Shown here piece by piece: positions 43,275 to 52,831 of a stretch of DNA of 64,000 nucleotides (position 1 is the first letter of the stretch; each line of letters opens with the position of its first letter). Under the pieces are notes generated by a model. The model did no database searches. It saw only the letters and a program-made list of their open reading frames with translations, and was not told where the DNA came from. The position numbers and the translations under genes were made by a program. This DNA comes from Streptomyces sp. SN-593 (lineage in GTDB: Bacteria > Actinomycetota > Actinomycetes > Streptomycetales > Streptomycetaceae): positions 2,921,501-2,985,500 of the forward strand of contig NZ_AP018365.1 in NCBI RefSeq assembly GCF_016756395.1, read 5' to 3'.

Positions 43275-43792
43275 GCCGGGCACCTGACCCCGGGGCGGCC
43301 GCCCGACCCACCACCGAGCAACTGCGGGCAGCCGTCGCCGTGGCGGTCTCGATCGCGGGCGTGCTCCGCGTCCTGGGCCGGGCGGACGGCAGCCGGACCC
43401 GCGCCCTGCTGCGGCGGTGGATGGCCGAGGACGGGCTCGACACCTCGCACTTCCTGGGCCAGGCACACGCGCGGAACCGGCCCGGGCCGACTCCGCGCAG
43501 GGCACCCGAGGACGTGCTGGTCCGGCACGAAGGCGGCGCACGCACCCGGACCTCCGTCCTGCGCAGAGCACTGGCGGAGATCGGTGTTCCGCAACGATGC
43601 GCCGAGTGCGGAACACCCCCGGTGTGGCACGGGCGTCCCATGACCCTGGAGATCGACCATGTCAACGGAGACCGGGCCGACGACCGGGCCGAGAACCTGC
43701 GGCTGCTCTGCCCGAACTGCCATGCGGTGACGCCCACCTGGTGCCGAGGAGGACGGGGCGTGCCCGGGCCCCTCGGGCACGCGGGCGCGTGA
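43271..43792 (+). CDS. HNH endonuclease with one DTSH module
   Basis: 173 residues, GTG at 43271 overlapping the previous stop. A single N-terminal module, AGVLRVLGRADGSRTRALLRRWMAEDGLDTSHF, corresponds to the repeat in the previous protein. A C-terminal HNH domain has CAECG and CPNCH around EIDHVNGDRADDRAENLRLLC. Likely a duplicate of the upstream gene that lost one module. The pair is co-translated and precedes tRNA-Leu. No partner (terminase, methyltransferase, integrase) is nearby, so cellular use is unresolved. Confidence 0.86.
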   Translation: MSRAPDPGAAARPTTEQLRAAVAVAVSIAGVLRVLGRADGSRTRALLRRWMAEDGLDTSHFLGQAHARNRPGPTPRRAPEDVLVRHEGGARTRTSVLRRALAEIGVPQRCAECGTPPVWHGRPMTLEIDHVNGDRADDRAENLRLLCPNCHAVTPTWCRGGRGVPGPLGHAGA

Positions 43793-43795
43793 CGG

Positions 43796-43832
43796 GATAT
43801 CGGGCCGACACGGCACGCGAGGGCCCGATATC
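43796..43832 (+). terminator. hairpin between HNH pair and tRNA-Leu
   Basis: gatatcgggcc pairs perfectly with ggcccgatatc (11 bp, 15-nt loop), 4 nt after the second HNH gene. It likely separates the HNH operon from the tRNA. Confidence 0.7.
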
Positions 43833-43844
43833 ATGGCGGGGCTG

Positions 43845-43928
43845 GCGGCCGTTGCTGAATTGGCATAAGCGCGGCGCTTAGGACGCCGTGGGAGAAATCC
43901 CATGTGGGTTCGAGTCCCACCGGCCGCA
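43845..43928 (+). tRNA. tRNA-Leu (TAG)
   Basis: 84-nt class II tRNA: acceptor GCGGCCG/CGGCCGC with discriminator A, anticodon loop CTTAGGA (anticodon TAG) on stem CGGCG/CGCCG, extra arm tGGGAgaaaTCCCa and T-arm GGGTTCGAGTCCC. CCA is not encoded. Confidence 0.95.
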
Positions 43929-43936
43929 CGCGGGAT

Positions 43937-43966
43937 GAAGCCCGTCCGGGGTTCCGGACGGGCTTC
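43937..43966. terminator. terminator after tRNA-Leu
   Basis: gaagcccgtccgg / ccggacgggcttc, 13-bp stem with a 4-nt loop, also serving the convergent rdgB gene. Confidence 0.85.
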
Positions 43967-43981
43967 GCGCGTTGGCGGCGT

Positions 43982-44587
43982 TCAGGGGAGGAGTTCGGTG
44001 AGGAGGGGGGTCAGGGCGCGGAAGGCCTTGCCGCGGTGGCTGATCGCGTTCTTCTCCGCCGCCGTCATCTCCGCACAGGTCCGCTCCTCGCCCTCGGGCT
44101 GGAGGATGGGGTCGTAGCCGAACCCGCCGCTCCCGGCGGGTTCGTGCCGGAGGGTGCCGCGCAGCCGCCCCTCGGCGACGCGCGTGGTGCCGTCGGGCAG
44201 CGCGAGAGCGGCGGCGCAGGCGAAGTGGGCGGCCCGGTGCGGGTGGTCGATGTCGCCGAGCTGGGCGAGCAGCAGGGCGAGGTTGGCGGCGTCGTCGCCG
44301 TGCCGCCCGGCCCAACGGGCGGAGAAGATGCCGGGCGCGCCGCCGAGCACGTCGACGCACAGCCCCGAGTCGTCGGCGACCGCGGGCAGCCCGGTCGCCT
44401 CGGCGAGCGCCCGCGCCTTGAGCAGCGCGTTCTCCGCGAAGGTGACCCCGGTCTCCTTGACGTCGGGGATCTCCGGGTAGGCGTCGGCGCCCACGAGGTC
44501 GTGGCGGAGGCCGGCCTCGGCGAGGATGGCCCTCAGTTCGGTGACCTTGTGGGCGTTGCGGGTGGCGAGCACGAGACGGGTGGTCAT
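43982..44587 (-). CDS. rdgB: XTP/dITP diphosphatase (RdgB/HAM1)
   Basis: 201 residues, ATG at 44587. Family motifs: LATRNAHKVTEL (substrate pocket), GVTFAENALLKA, ADDSGLCVDVLGGAPG, GSGGFGYDPIL and ISHRGKAFRAL. Removes non-canonical purine triphosphates (ITP, XTP) from the nucleotide pool. In actinomycetes it commonly sits next to RNase PH, as here with one lipoprotein gene in between; the order rph - lipoprotein - rdgB on one strand suggests a partial operon. Confidence 0.95.
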   Translation of the reverse strand: MTTRLVLATRNAHKVTELRAILAEAGLRHDLVGADAYPEIPDVKETGVTFAENALLKARALAEATGLPAVADDSGLCVDVLGGAPGIFSARWAGRHGDDAANLALLLAQLGDIDHPHRAAHFACAAALALPDGTTRVAEGRLRGTLRHEPAGSGGFGYDPILQPEGEERTCAEMTAAEKNAISHRGKAFRALTPLLTELLP

Positions 44588-44594
44588 GCGCCGA

Positions 44595-45119
44595 TTATCC
44601 CCGGGCGCAGACGACGGTCAGCCGGCCGGCCGCCGAGGCGACGGGTCGCAGGTCCGGGTCGCGGCCGTCGGCGGCGGTGGTACGGGCCCGCCGGACCGAC
44701 GCGGACAGGTCGGCGACCGCGTGGCCGACGTCCGAGCCGTCCCCGCGGTCCCCGATCCGGTCGAGGTCCTTCTGCACCTTGTCGAGGGCCGCGACGGTGT
44801 CCTTGCGGCGGCCGGGGTCGGACACCTGCCCGATGTTGGTGGCGGTGCTCTGGAGGTCCTGGACGTCGCCGGCGACGGTGGCGGCGGTCCTGACGCAGTC
44901 CAGGGCGCGGGTGGTGCCCTGGCAGGCGGTGAGGAGCGCGGTGAGGAGCAGGGCGGCGACCGGGAGGGCGGCGGCGCGGGCGCGTGGGCGGTCGCCGGGC
45001 CCCGCGGTGGCGGTTGCGGTGCCGGTCGCGGTGCCGCCGTCCTCCCGCGCGGGGCAGGGGCCGGCGGGCCCGTGGTGGATCGTGGGTACGGCGTGAACGG
45101 CGGTGCGGCGGTGGCTCAT
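44595..45119 (-). CDS. predicted lipoprotein
   Basis: 174 residues from the ATG at 45119. A long polar leader (about 50 residues) precedes the hydrophobic stretch and lipobox LLLTALLTAC (Cys about residue 66), after which the mature protein is helical (TVAALDKVQKDLDRIGDRG, then HAVADLSASVRRARTTAADG). Probably anchored to the outer face of the membrane. Its stop is 7 bp upstream of the rdgB start. Function unknown. Confidence 0.72.
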   Translation of the reverse strand: MSHRRTAVHAVPTIHHGPAGPCPAREDGGTATGTATATAGPGDRPRARAAALPVAALLLTALLTACQGTTRALDCVRTAATVAGDVQDLQSTATNIGQVSDPGRRKDTVAALDKVQKDLDRIGDRGDGSDVGHAVADLSASVRRARTTAADGRDPDLRPVASAAGRLTVVCARG

Positions 45120-45442
45120 TGCGGTGGCCCTCCCCGGCTGGTGCGCGCGGCCGCGTACCGCGCGCACCCGTACACACGCGGCGCGCGGCGCCCAGGGTTG
45201 CCCGTCCCGCCCGGGGGCCGGTGCACGCACGGGCCCCCGGGGGCAGGACACCGACCGGGGGCGGCCGCCGACCGTCCGACCGGGACCGGCCACCGCGACC
45301 GAGGGCCGGGGCGGGCCGCGGCCCGTCACCCGCCGGCCGCCGAACCCCCCGGGCCCCGCACCCACCGCGCCCACCCGCCCACCGACCGCCGACCGCCGAC
45401 CACCGAGCGACCGCGTGCGGCGGGGCGAGGCGAGGCGGGGCG
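45120..45442. other. 323-bp intergenic region rph - lipoprotein gene
   Basis: Very GC-rich with accgaccgcc-type short repeats (45370-45420). No credible coding region; a promoter for the lipoprotein gene may be here, but no clear hexamers are visible. Confidence 0.4.
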
Positions 45443-46171
45443 TCAGCTCGCCGCCAGGGCCTCCTGCTGGATCTTGGTGAGCTCGGCGCAGCCGCCGGTG
45501 GCGAGCGCGAGGAGCGCGTCGAGTTCGGCGCGGTCGAAGGGCGCGCCCTCCGCGGTGCCCTGGATCTCGACGAAGCGGCCGTCCCCGGTGCAGACGACGT
45601 TCATGTCGGTCTCGGCCTTGACGTCCTCCTCGTAGGGGAGGTCGAGGACGGGGACGCCGTCCACGATGCCGACGCTGACCGCGGCGACGGTGCCGGTGAT
45701 CGGCTTGGCCTTGAGCCGCACCAGGTGGTTGGCCTGCATCCAGGCGACCGCGTCGACGAGCGCGACGTACGCGCCGGTGATCGCGGCGGTGCGGGTGCCG
45801 CCGTCGGCCTGGAGGACGTCGCAGTCGAGGACGACGGTGTTCTCGCCGAGCGCCTTGTAGTCGATGACGGCGCGCAGCGAGCGGCCGATCAGCCGGGAGA
45901 TCTCGTGGGTGCGGCCGCCGATCTTGCCGCGGACGGACTCGCGGTCGCCGCGGGTGTTGGTGGCGCGCGGCAGCATGCTGTACTCGGCGGTGACCCATCC
46001 CTCGCCGCTGCCCTTGCGCCAGCGCGGCACGCCCTGGGTGGCGCTGGCGGTGCAGAGCACTCGGGTGTCGCCGAAGGAGACCAGGACGGACCCTTCGGCG
46101 TGTTTGCTCCAGCCCCGCTCGATCGTGACGGGGCGGAGCTGGTCAGGGGTGCGGCCGTCGAATCGTGACAT
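45443..46171 (-). CDS. rph: ribonuclease PH
   Basis: 242 residues. Phosphorolytic exoribonuclease that trims the 3' end of tRNA precursors. Conserved blocks: [72 protein letters not shown] and [18 protein letters not shown]. Phosphate-binding Arg residues (R86-like in NTRGDRE) are intact. ATG at 46171. Confidence 0.97.
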   Translation of the reverse strand: MSRFDGRTPDQLRPVTIERGWSKHAEGSVLVSFGDTRVLCTASATQGVPRWRKGSGEGWVTAEYSMLPRATNTRGDRESVRGKIGGRTHEISRLIGRSLRAVIDYKALGENTVVLDCDVLQADGGTRTAAITGAYVALVDAVAWMQANHLVRLKAKPITGTVAAVSVGIVDGVPVLDLPYEEDVKAETDMNVVCTGDGRFVEIQGTAEGAPFDRAELDALLALATGGCAELTKIQQEALAAS

Positions 46172-46345
46172 GCCTGGAGCCTATCCGGGTGAACGGCCAC
46201 CCGGAGTCACGGCTTCCCCGCGCCCCCGTGCCCGCGGCTGCCGTACCCCTGCTCCGGCCCCTGCTCGTGCCCTCGCCGCCGGGGCGCGCGACGGCCGAGG
46301 GGCCCGCGGCGGTCCTCCCGGGCGTCCGGGAGGAGGACCGGGGCC

Positions 46346-46579
46346 TCACATCATGCCGTCGATCTCCGCGGCGATCGGGTCGGCGTCGGTGCCGATGACG
46401 ACCTGGATCGCCGTGCCCATCTTGACCACGCCGTGCGCTCCCGCGGCCTTGAGCGCGCCCTCGTCCACACGGCCGGGGTCGACCACTTCGGTGCGCAGGC
46501 GGGTGACGCAGCCCTCGACCTCTTCGATGTTCTCGATCCCGCCGAGCCCGGCGACGATCTTCTCTGCCTTGGTGGCCAT
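46346..46579 (-). CDS. PTS EIIB component (NagF-like)
   Basis: 77 residues, ATG at 46579 with CAGGAGAC 6 nt upstream. A glucose-type EIIB: AEKIVAGLGGIENIEEVEGCVTRLRTEV, with phosphocysteine C32-like residue in EGCVTRLR, ending DADPIAAEIDGMM. In S. coelicolor the corresponding protein (NagF) receives phosphate from EIIA-Crr and passes it to GlcNAc transported by NagE. Here no EIIC membrane gene is next to it; 420 bp follow without a gene. A single-domain EIIB must work with a partner elsewhere. Confidence 0.9.
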   Translation of the reverse strand: MATKAEKIVAGLGGIENIEEVEGCVTRLRTEVVDPGRVDEGALKAAGAHGVVKMGTAIQVVIGTDADPIAAEIDGMM

Positions 46580-47000
46580 GTGCGTCTCCTGTTGTCCTGG
46601 CCCCGGCCGCTCCCGTGCACCGGGACCCGCCGGCGGGTCGCCGTGTTTCCGATATGTCACGTTAACCCACTGTTGGAGTGTGTTCGCGGCCGGTGCGGGC
46701 CACCGGGACCGGGGCCGCCGGCGGTGCGGACCACATCGTGCGCTGGTGGGGAGTGTGCCCTTCGGCGCGGTCCGGGAGCCGATCGGCGTCGGCGTGAGGC
46801 CCTTCGGCGACCGGACGCCCGGGCTCGGCGTGGGCGGCGGCGCGGCGGCGGTGCTGCGGCGGCGCGGAGGTGCGGCCGCGGGACGCCGGAGCGCGAACCG
46901 GCGGAGGAGAAACAGCAGAGGAGGAACAGCGGAGGACGAACAGCGGCCGGTACGGGCCCGCGGAGCCTCCCCGGACACGGTACCGGCCGGCGAAAACCCG
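46580..47000. other. 421-bp gap where EIIC might be expected
   Basis: No EIIC-like membrane coding frame in any reading direction. Contains three G/A-rich tandem units with aacagc(g/a) cores (46903-46945), and on the minus strand GTTAAC and ATATCGG sequences upstream of the EIIB start. No DasR-type site could be identified. Confidence 0.5.
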
Positions 47001-47753
47001 TCAGATCTCGTAGACCGCGCCCGCCTTCGCCAGTTCGACCGGACCGGCGAAGGCGGCCTGCGCGTCGCGGAGGTTGACCGACGGGTTGGTCCACGGCGGG
47101 ATGTGGGTGAGCACCAGCCGGTCCACCCCGGCGCCCTCGGCGATCTGCCCGGCCTCGCGCCCGTTGAGGTGCAGGTCGGGGATGTCCTCCTTGCCGTGGG
47201 TGAAGGACGCCTCGCACAGGAACAGGTCGGCGCCCGCGGCCAGGTCGTCCAGCGCCTCGCACGGCCCGGTGTCGCCGGAGTACGTCAGCGTCCGGCCGCC
47301 GGACTCGATCCGGAAGCCGTACGCCTCCACCGGGTGGCTGACCGCGGCCGTGGTGACCTGGAAGGGGCCGAGCCGGAACGCGCCGGGCTCCAGGGTGCGG
47401 AAGTCGAAGACCTCGCTCATGCACTTCTCGTCCGGCACGTCCCCGTAGGCGATGTTCAGCCGGCGCTCGGTGCCCGCCGGGCCGTAGACCGGGATCGCCG
47501 AGACCGGGCCGCCCTCGTGCCGGTAGTAGCGGGCCACGAAGTAGCCGCACATGTCGATGCAGTGGTCCGCGTGCAGGTGGCTGAGCAGCACCGCGTCGAG
47601 GTCGTACAGGCCGCAGTGGCGCTGGAGTTCGCCGAGCGCGCCGTTGCCCATGTCGACGAGCAGCCGGAAGCCGTCGGCTTCGAGCAGGTAGCTCGAGCAG
47701 GCCGAGTCCGCGGACGGGAACGAGCCCGAGCAGCCGACGACGGTGAGGTTCAT
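47001..47753 (-). CDS. MBL-fold hydrolase (RNase Z-like)
   Basis: 250 residues from the ATG at 47753 (GGAGG 11 nt upstream). Metal site SHLHADHCID (HxHxDH) near residue 60, SHPVEAYGFRI, a GDTGP Asp and an LTHIPPWT His: a complete binuclear metallo-beta-lactamase set with the long tRNase Z/cyclic nucleotide phosphodiesterase spacing. The EAS(F)THGKEDIPD loop resembles the RNase Z/ElaC-like group. Substrate unassigned. A hairpin (gtggcgg/ccgccac, 47806-47823) sits 50 bp upstream. Confidence 0.88.
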   Translation of the reverse strand: MNLTVVGCSGSFPSADSACSSYLLEADGFRLLVDMGNGALGELQRHCGLYDLDAVLLSHLHADHCIDMCGYFVARYYRHEGGPVSAIPVYGPAGTERRLNIAYGDVPDEKCMSEVFDFRTLEPGAFRLGPFQVTTAAVSHPVEAYGFRIESGGRTLTYSGDTGPCEALDDLAAGADLFLCEASFTHGKEDIPDLHLNGREAGQIAEGAGVDRLVLTHIPPWTNPSVNLRDAQAAFAGPVELAKAGAVYEI

Positions 47754-48040
47754 CGCGGGGTACACCTCCGAGGGCGCGGCGCATCGCCCCGATTCCGGCT
47801 CCTAGGTGGCGGACTCCCGCCACGTTCTAGGAAGGGTAAAGCGGCCCGCTGCGCAGCGCGCTCTTACGGGCACCGGTTGTGGGCGGAATCACCAGTCCGG
47901 GTCACCCCGAACCCCGCTGCGAACGCGACCCGCCCCCGCCGGGCGTCCGGGGGGCGGGTCACCCGTGCTACGGCGGGTCCGCGCCCTCCCGGACGGGCGG
48001 CGGGCACCGGGCCGGCGGCCGGTCGCCGGCCGTGAGGCGG
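47754..48040. other. intergenic region with cysM terminator
   Basis: Contains the hairpin gacccgccccc/ggggcgggtc (47927-47960), a terminator for cysM, and the smaller hairpin gtggcgg/ccgccac (47806-47823) before the MBL gene. Confidence 0.6.
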
Positions 48041-49438
<1,398 letters not shown>

Positions 49439-49522
49439 CTACCGACACGCCGCGGCGGTGCGGCGGCACAGGTCGACGTGCAGCCGCGCCACGAGCAGCG
49501 CGCCGGGCGCCGTGTCGCTCAT
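49439..49522 (-). CDS. cysteine-biosynthesis leader peptide
   Basis: 27 residues from the ATG at 49522, 142 bp before cysO. The peptide contains LLVARLHVDLCRR and ends AAACR, the pattern of actinomycete leader peptides before sulfur/cysteine genes. It carries two Cys codons near the stop. Its ATG overlaps the TGA of a nine-codon ORF beginning MVLLGVSDS (49519-49548), whose start lies 6 nt after TACGAT (49560-49555), so the transcript may be leaderless with coupled mini-ORFs. Inferred role: Cys-dependent attenuation of cysO-cysM. Confidence 0.7.
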   Translation of the reverse strand: MSDTAPGALLVARLHVDLCRRTAAACR

Positions 49523-49607
49523 GAGTCGCTCACACCGAGGAGAACCATGCGGTCATCGTATCGATTCCCGACCGCCGCCCGGCGAGCGCGTCCCAGCATC
49601 CGGAAGG

Positions 49608-50018
49608 TCAGGACGCGGAAGGCACCACTTCGACCGGTTCCTCGGTGACCTGGCCGTCCACGATGCGGAACGAGCGGAACTGGAACTCCTCCGCGGTGGA
49701 GACCAGCACGTAGTGCGCGCCGGGCTCGTTGGCGTAGGAGATGTCGGTGCGGGAGGGGTACGCCTCGGTGGCGGTGTGCGAGTGGTAGACGATCACCGGC
49801 TCCTCGTCGCGGTCGTCCATGTCGCGGTAGAGCTTGAGCAGGTCGGTGGAGTCGAACTCGTAGAACGTCGGCGAGCGGGCGGCGTTCAGCATCGGCACGA
49901 ACCGCTCGGGGCGGCCGCTGCCCTCCGGCCCCGCCACGATCCCGCACGCCTCGTCGGGGTGGTCGGCGCGGGCGTGGGCGACGATCGCGTCGTACAGGTC
50001 CTGGGTGATGGTGAGCAT
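49608..50018 (-). CDS. mec: Mec-type JAMM CysO-cysteine peptidase
   Basis: 136 residues, ATG at 50018. JAMM/MPN+ zinc motif: Glu in EACGIVAGPEGSG and HSHTATEAYPSRTD (HxH-x9-D), the set needed for metalloprotease activity. In M. tuberculosis Mec hydrolyses CysO-cysteine to release cysteine. It precedes the leader peptide and cysO by over 80 bp and so may be transcribed with or without them. Confidence 0.93.
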   Translation of the reverse strand: MLTITQDLYDAIVAHARADHPDEACGIVAGPEGSGRPERFVPMLNAARSPTFYEFDSTDLLKLYRDMDDRDEEPVIVYHSHTATEAYPSRTDISYANEPGAHYVLVSTAEEFQFRSFRIVDGQVTEEPVEVVPSAS

Positions 50019-50049
50019 GCGGGAAACGTAACAGGGGCGGGTGCGGCGG

Positions 50050-51651
50050 CTACAGCGCCGGGGTGGGCGGGATTCCGCCCGCCCCGCCCGCGCCCGCCCC
50101 GCCCCCGCCCGCCCCGCCGGCGGCCGCTCCGCCCCCGGCCGCCGGGCCGTCCGCCGCGGCCGGGTCCGCGAGCGGCGTCTCCGCTCCGGCCGGGCCGCCG
50201 GGCGACAGGTGCGGGCGGCGGGCGAACGCCGCCGGGTCGCGCCGCCTGAGCACCCGGTAGCCGGCGCCGAGCAGCGCCGCCCACAGCGGCACCCCGTACA
50301 GCGACACCCGGGCGTCGGCGTCGGCGCCGATCAGCACCAGCACCAGCGCGAGGAAGGCCAGCGCGCACCAGCTCGCGGCCGCTCCGCCGGGCGCGGCGAA
50401 CCACGCGCGCGCGGCCCGCCCGGCGCGTACGGCGGCGCGGTAGCGGATGTGCGCGGCGAGGATCACCGCCCAGGTCCACACCGCGGCCACCGTGGCGAAC
50501 GCGGTGATGTAGGTGAACGCCCCTTCGGGATCGACGTAGTTGACCCACACGCCGATGCCCATCACGGCCACCGAGGCGAGCGTGCCCAGTGCCGGGGTGC
50601 GGCGGGCGGTGAGCCGGTCGAAGACGCGCGGGCCCTGCCCGTTGGCGGCCAGGTCGCGCAGCATGCGGCCGGTGGAGTACATGCCGGAGTTGCAGGAGGA
50701 CAGCGCGGCGGTGAGCACCACGAAGTTGACCACGCCCGCGCCGAAGGGGATGCCGATCTCGGCGAACGCGGCCACGAAGGGGCTGACCCCGGGCCGGAAC
50801 CGCGTCCAGGGCACCACGCACAGGATCACCGCGAGCGCGCCGACGTAGAACAGCACGATCCGCCAGGGCAGCGTGTTGATCGCCTTGGGCAGGGTGCGGT
50901 GCGGGTCGCGCGCCTCGCCCGCCGTGACGCCGACGAGTTCGACCCCGAGGTAGGCGAACATCACCATCTGGAGGGTCAGCAGCGAGCCGCCGACGCCGCC
51001 GGGGAAGAAGCCGCCGTCCCGCCACAGGTGGCCGGCCGAGGCGGTGCCGCCGGCCGCGGACACCCCGAGGGTGAGCACGCCGACGCCGATCAGGATCATC
51101 CCGAGGATCGCGGTGACCTTCACGGTGGACAGCCAGAACTCGATCTCGCCGAAGAGCCCGACCGACACCAGGTTGGCGGCGGCCAGCAGCAGCAGGAACG
51201 CCAGCGCGGCGCTCCACTGCGGCACCCCGGGCCACCAGTAGGCGACGTAGGTGGCCGCGGCGGTGACCTCGGCCATGCCGGTGGTCACCCACATCAGCCA
51301 GTACGTCCACCCGGTGGCGTAGCCGGTGAAGGGGCCGAGGAACTCCCGGGCGTAGCCGGCGAAGGAGCCGCTGACCGGACGGTAGGTGAGCAGCTCGCCG
51401 AGGGCGCGCATGACGCAGAAGATGGCCGCGCCGGCGACGGCGTACATCAGCAGCAGGCTCGGGCCGGCGCGGTGGATCGCGCTTCCGGCGCCGAGGAAGA
51501 GGCCGGTGCCGATGGCGCCGCCGATCGCGATCATCTGGACCTGCCGGCCGCCGAGGCCCCGGGCGTACCCCTCGGAGCCGGCCGCCGGGTCGCCGCCCGG
51601 GCCGTCCTCGGGGCCCCCGGGCACGGGCCGCACGCGCGTTTCGTCCGCCAT
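50050..51651 (-). CDS. amino-acid permease (APC/AAT family)
   Basis: 533 residues, ATG at 51651. Twelve membrane helices; first helix motif GYARGLGGRQVQMIAIGGAIGTGLFLGAGSAI, the characteristic AAT-family GAIGTGLF sequence (substrate backbone binding), and RILRDLAANGQGPRVF-like loop. The C-terminal 50 residues are Gly/Ala/Pro-rich and disordered. It probably takes up a neutral or basic amino acid with H+; specificity not resolved. Long spacing upstream indicates its own promoter. Confidence 0.9.
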   Translation of the reverse strand: MADETRVRPVPGGPEDGPGGDPAAGSEGYARGLGGRQVQMIAIGGAIGTGLFLGAGSAIHRAGPSLLLMYAVAGAAIFCVMRALGELLTYRPVSGSFAGYAREFLGPFTGYATGWTYWLMWVTTGMAEVTAAATYVAYWWPGVPQWSAALAFLLLLAAANLVSVGLFGEIEFWLSTVKVTAILGMILIGVGVLTLGVSAAGGTASAGHLWRDGGFFPGGVGGSLLTLQMVMFAYLGVELVGVTAGEARDPHRTLPKAINTLPWRIVLFYVGALAVILCVVPWTRFRPGVSPFVAAFAEIGIPFGAGVVNFVVLTAALSSCNSGMYSTGRMLRDLAANGQGPRVFDRLTARRTPALGTLASVAVMGIGVWVNYVDPEGAFTYITAFATVAAVWTWAVILAAHIRYRAAVRAGRAARAWFAAPGGAAASWCALAFLALVLVLIGADADARVSLYGVPLWAALLGAGYRVLRRRDPAAFARRPHLSPGGPAGAETPLADPAAADGPAAGGGAAAGGAGGGGAGAGGAGGIPPTPAL

Positions 51652-51857
51652 ACGCGGATACGTACCCCGCGGCGGCCGCGGTGCGGCGGCCGCGGCGGCA
51701 GTGGGCCCGGACGTCACCGTGAAGGCCGAAGGGGCCCGCCCGCGGCGGTGGGGCCGGAAGGGATGCGCGACGGGCCCGGGAGCGGGCACGGTGGGCACGG
51801 GGCGGTGCGATCGGGCCGGGCCCCGGGGCGGTGCGCCCGGGCCCGGGGCGGCGCACG

Positions 51858-52421
51858 TCAGCGCGTCAGCGTCTCGACCAGGCTCTCCTGGAGGCCGCCC
51901 AGCCACAGGTACGCCATGACCAGCGGCTTGCGGGGGTCGCTGTCGGGCAGGTGGTACAGCTCGCTGCCCTCGTCCTCGGTGACGCCGAGCCTGGTGCCCA
52001 GGGTCAGCCGCAGGTCGTTGAGGGTGCCGAGCCACTGCCGGGACTCGTCCGCGGTCAGCTTCAGCACCGGGCCGCCGGCGTCGAGCACCCGGATCACCGC
52101 CAGCGCGTCCTCGCGCTTGCGGGCCCGCAGGTCGTTCTCGGTGAAGCGGCGGAACTCCGAGGCGTCGGCGGTCTCCTCGTACGCGTCCGGGAAGAGCCGG
52201 GCCAGCGCCGGGTCGTCCGGCGGCTTCGTGGGGCCCTCGGCGAACAGCCGCGCCAGCGGGTCGTCGTCGGCGCCCGACGGCTCCTCGCCGGGGCCGACCA
52301 GCTCCAGCAGTTGGACGGTGAGGCTGCGCAGGATCGAGATCTCCACCTCGTCCAGCGCGATGGCGGCGCCGCCACCGCGGACCGGTTCGAAGGAGCCCGC
52401 ACGGGCCCGCCGGAAGGCCAT
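51858..52421 (-). CDS. DUF2017 protein
   Basis: 187 residues, ATG at 52421 overlapping the clpS stop (TGATG). Family features: ALDEVEISILRSLTVQLLELVG near the start, NDLRARKREDALAVIRVLDAG, and LGTRLGVTEDEGSELYHLPDSDPR. Actinobacterial gene found directly downstream of clpS. Function unknown; the constant ClpS link suggests involvement in regulated proteolysis or N-degron turnover. Confidence 0.93.
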   Translation of the reverse strand: MAFRRARAGSFEPVRGGGAAIALDEVEISILRSLTVQLLELVGPGEEPSGADDDPLARLFAEGPTKPPDDPALARLFPDAYEETADASEFRRFTENDLRARKREDALAVIRVLDAGGPVLKLTADESRQWLGTLNDLRLTLGTRLGVTEDEGSELYHLPDSDPRKPLVMAYLWLGGLQESLVETLTR

Positions 52422-52732
52422 CAGCGGTCCTGCGACAAGGTCGCCCACAGGCCGTAGCCGTGCATCGCCTGCACGTCCCGCTCCATCTCCTCGCGGGTGC
52501 CGCTGGAGACCACGGCCCGCCCCTTGTAGTGGACGTCCTTCATCAGCTTGGTGGCCTTGCCCTTCGAGTACCCGAAGTACGTCTGGAAGACGTACGTCAC
52601 GTAGCTCATGAGATTGACGGGGTCGTTGTGGACGAGGGTCACCCACGGAACATCCGGCTCGGGGACCACGGAGGGGGCCTCGCTCGGCTCGGTACGTTCG
52701 ATCTCGACAGGTGCGACGCTCACAGGTTCCAT
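52421..52732 (-). CDS. clpS: ATP-dependent Clp adaptor ClpS
   Basis: 103 residues, ATG at 52732. Core [48 protein letters not shown] matches ClpS: the HNDPV/MSYV segments form the N-degron pocket. The first 25 residues are the usual flexible tail that contacts ClpA/ClpC. Recruits N-end-rule substrates to ClpCP. Overlaps DUF2017, with pncB divergently transcribed. Confidence 0.96.
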   Translation of the reverse strand: MEPVSVAPVEIERTEPSEAPSVVPEPDVPWVTLVHNDPVNLMSYVTYVFQTYFGYSKGKATKLMKDVHYKGRAVVSSGTREEMERDVQAMHGYGLWATLSQDR

Positions 52733-52794
52733 GCTGCCGCGCCGCGGGGCCGTCGCACAAATGGGCGTGTGAGAGGGCCCACAGACCCGAGATC

Positions 52795-52824
52795 TCGTCA
52801 GTTTGACGAAATGAGGGGTAGCAT
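52795..52824 (+). promoter_or_regulatory. pncB promoter with operator palindrome, leaderless
   Basis: The palindrome TCGTCA-gtt-TGACGA (52795-52809) sits at the -35 position, 9 bp before TAGCAT (52819-52824). The ATG at 52832 begins 7 nt after the -10. A repressor of NAD salvage could bind here. The identity of the regulator is unknown. Confidence 0.55.
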
Positions 52825-52831
52825 CGTGGGC

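Noticed and set aside
43760..43780. Hairpin gtgcccg/cgggcac as an independent terminator
   Set aside because: It lies inside the second HNH gene's 3' end; the stronger hairpin at 43796-43832 better fits termination.
46740..46960. Remnant of a PTS EIIC gene
   Set aside because: No frame encodes hydrophobic helices or EIIC motifs; the predicted peptides are Arg/Gly-rich.
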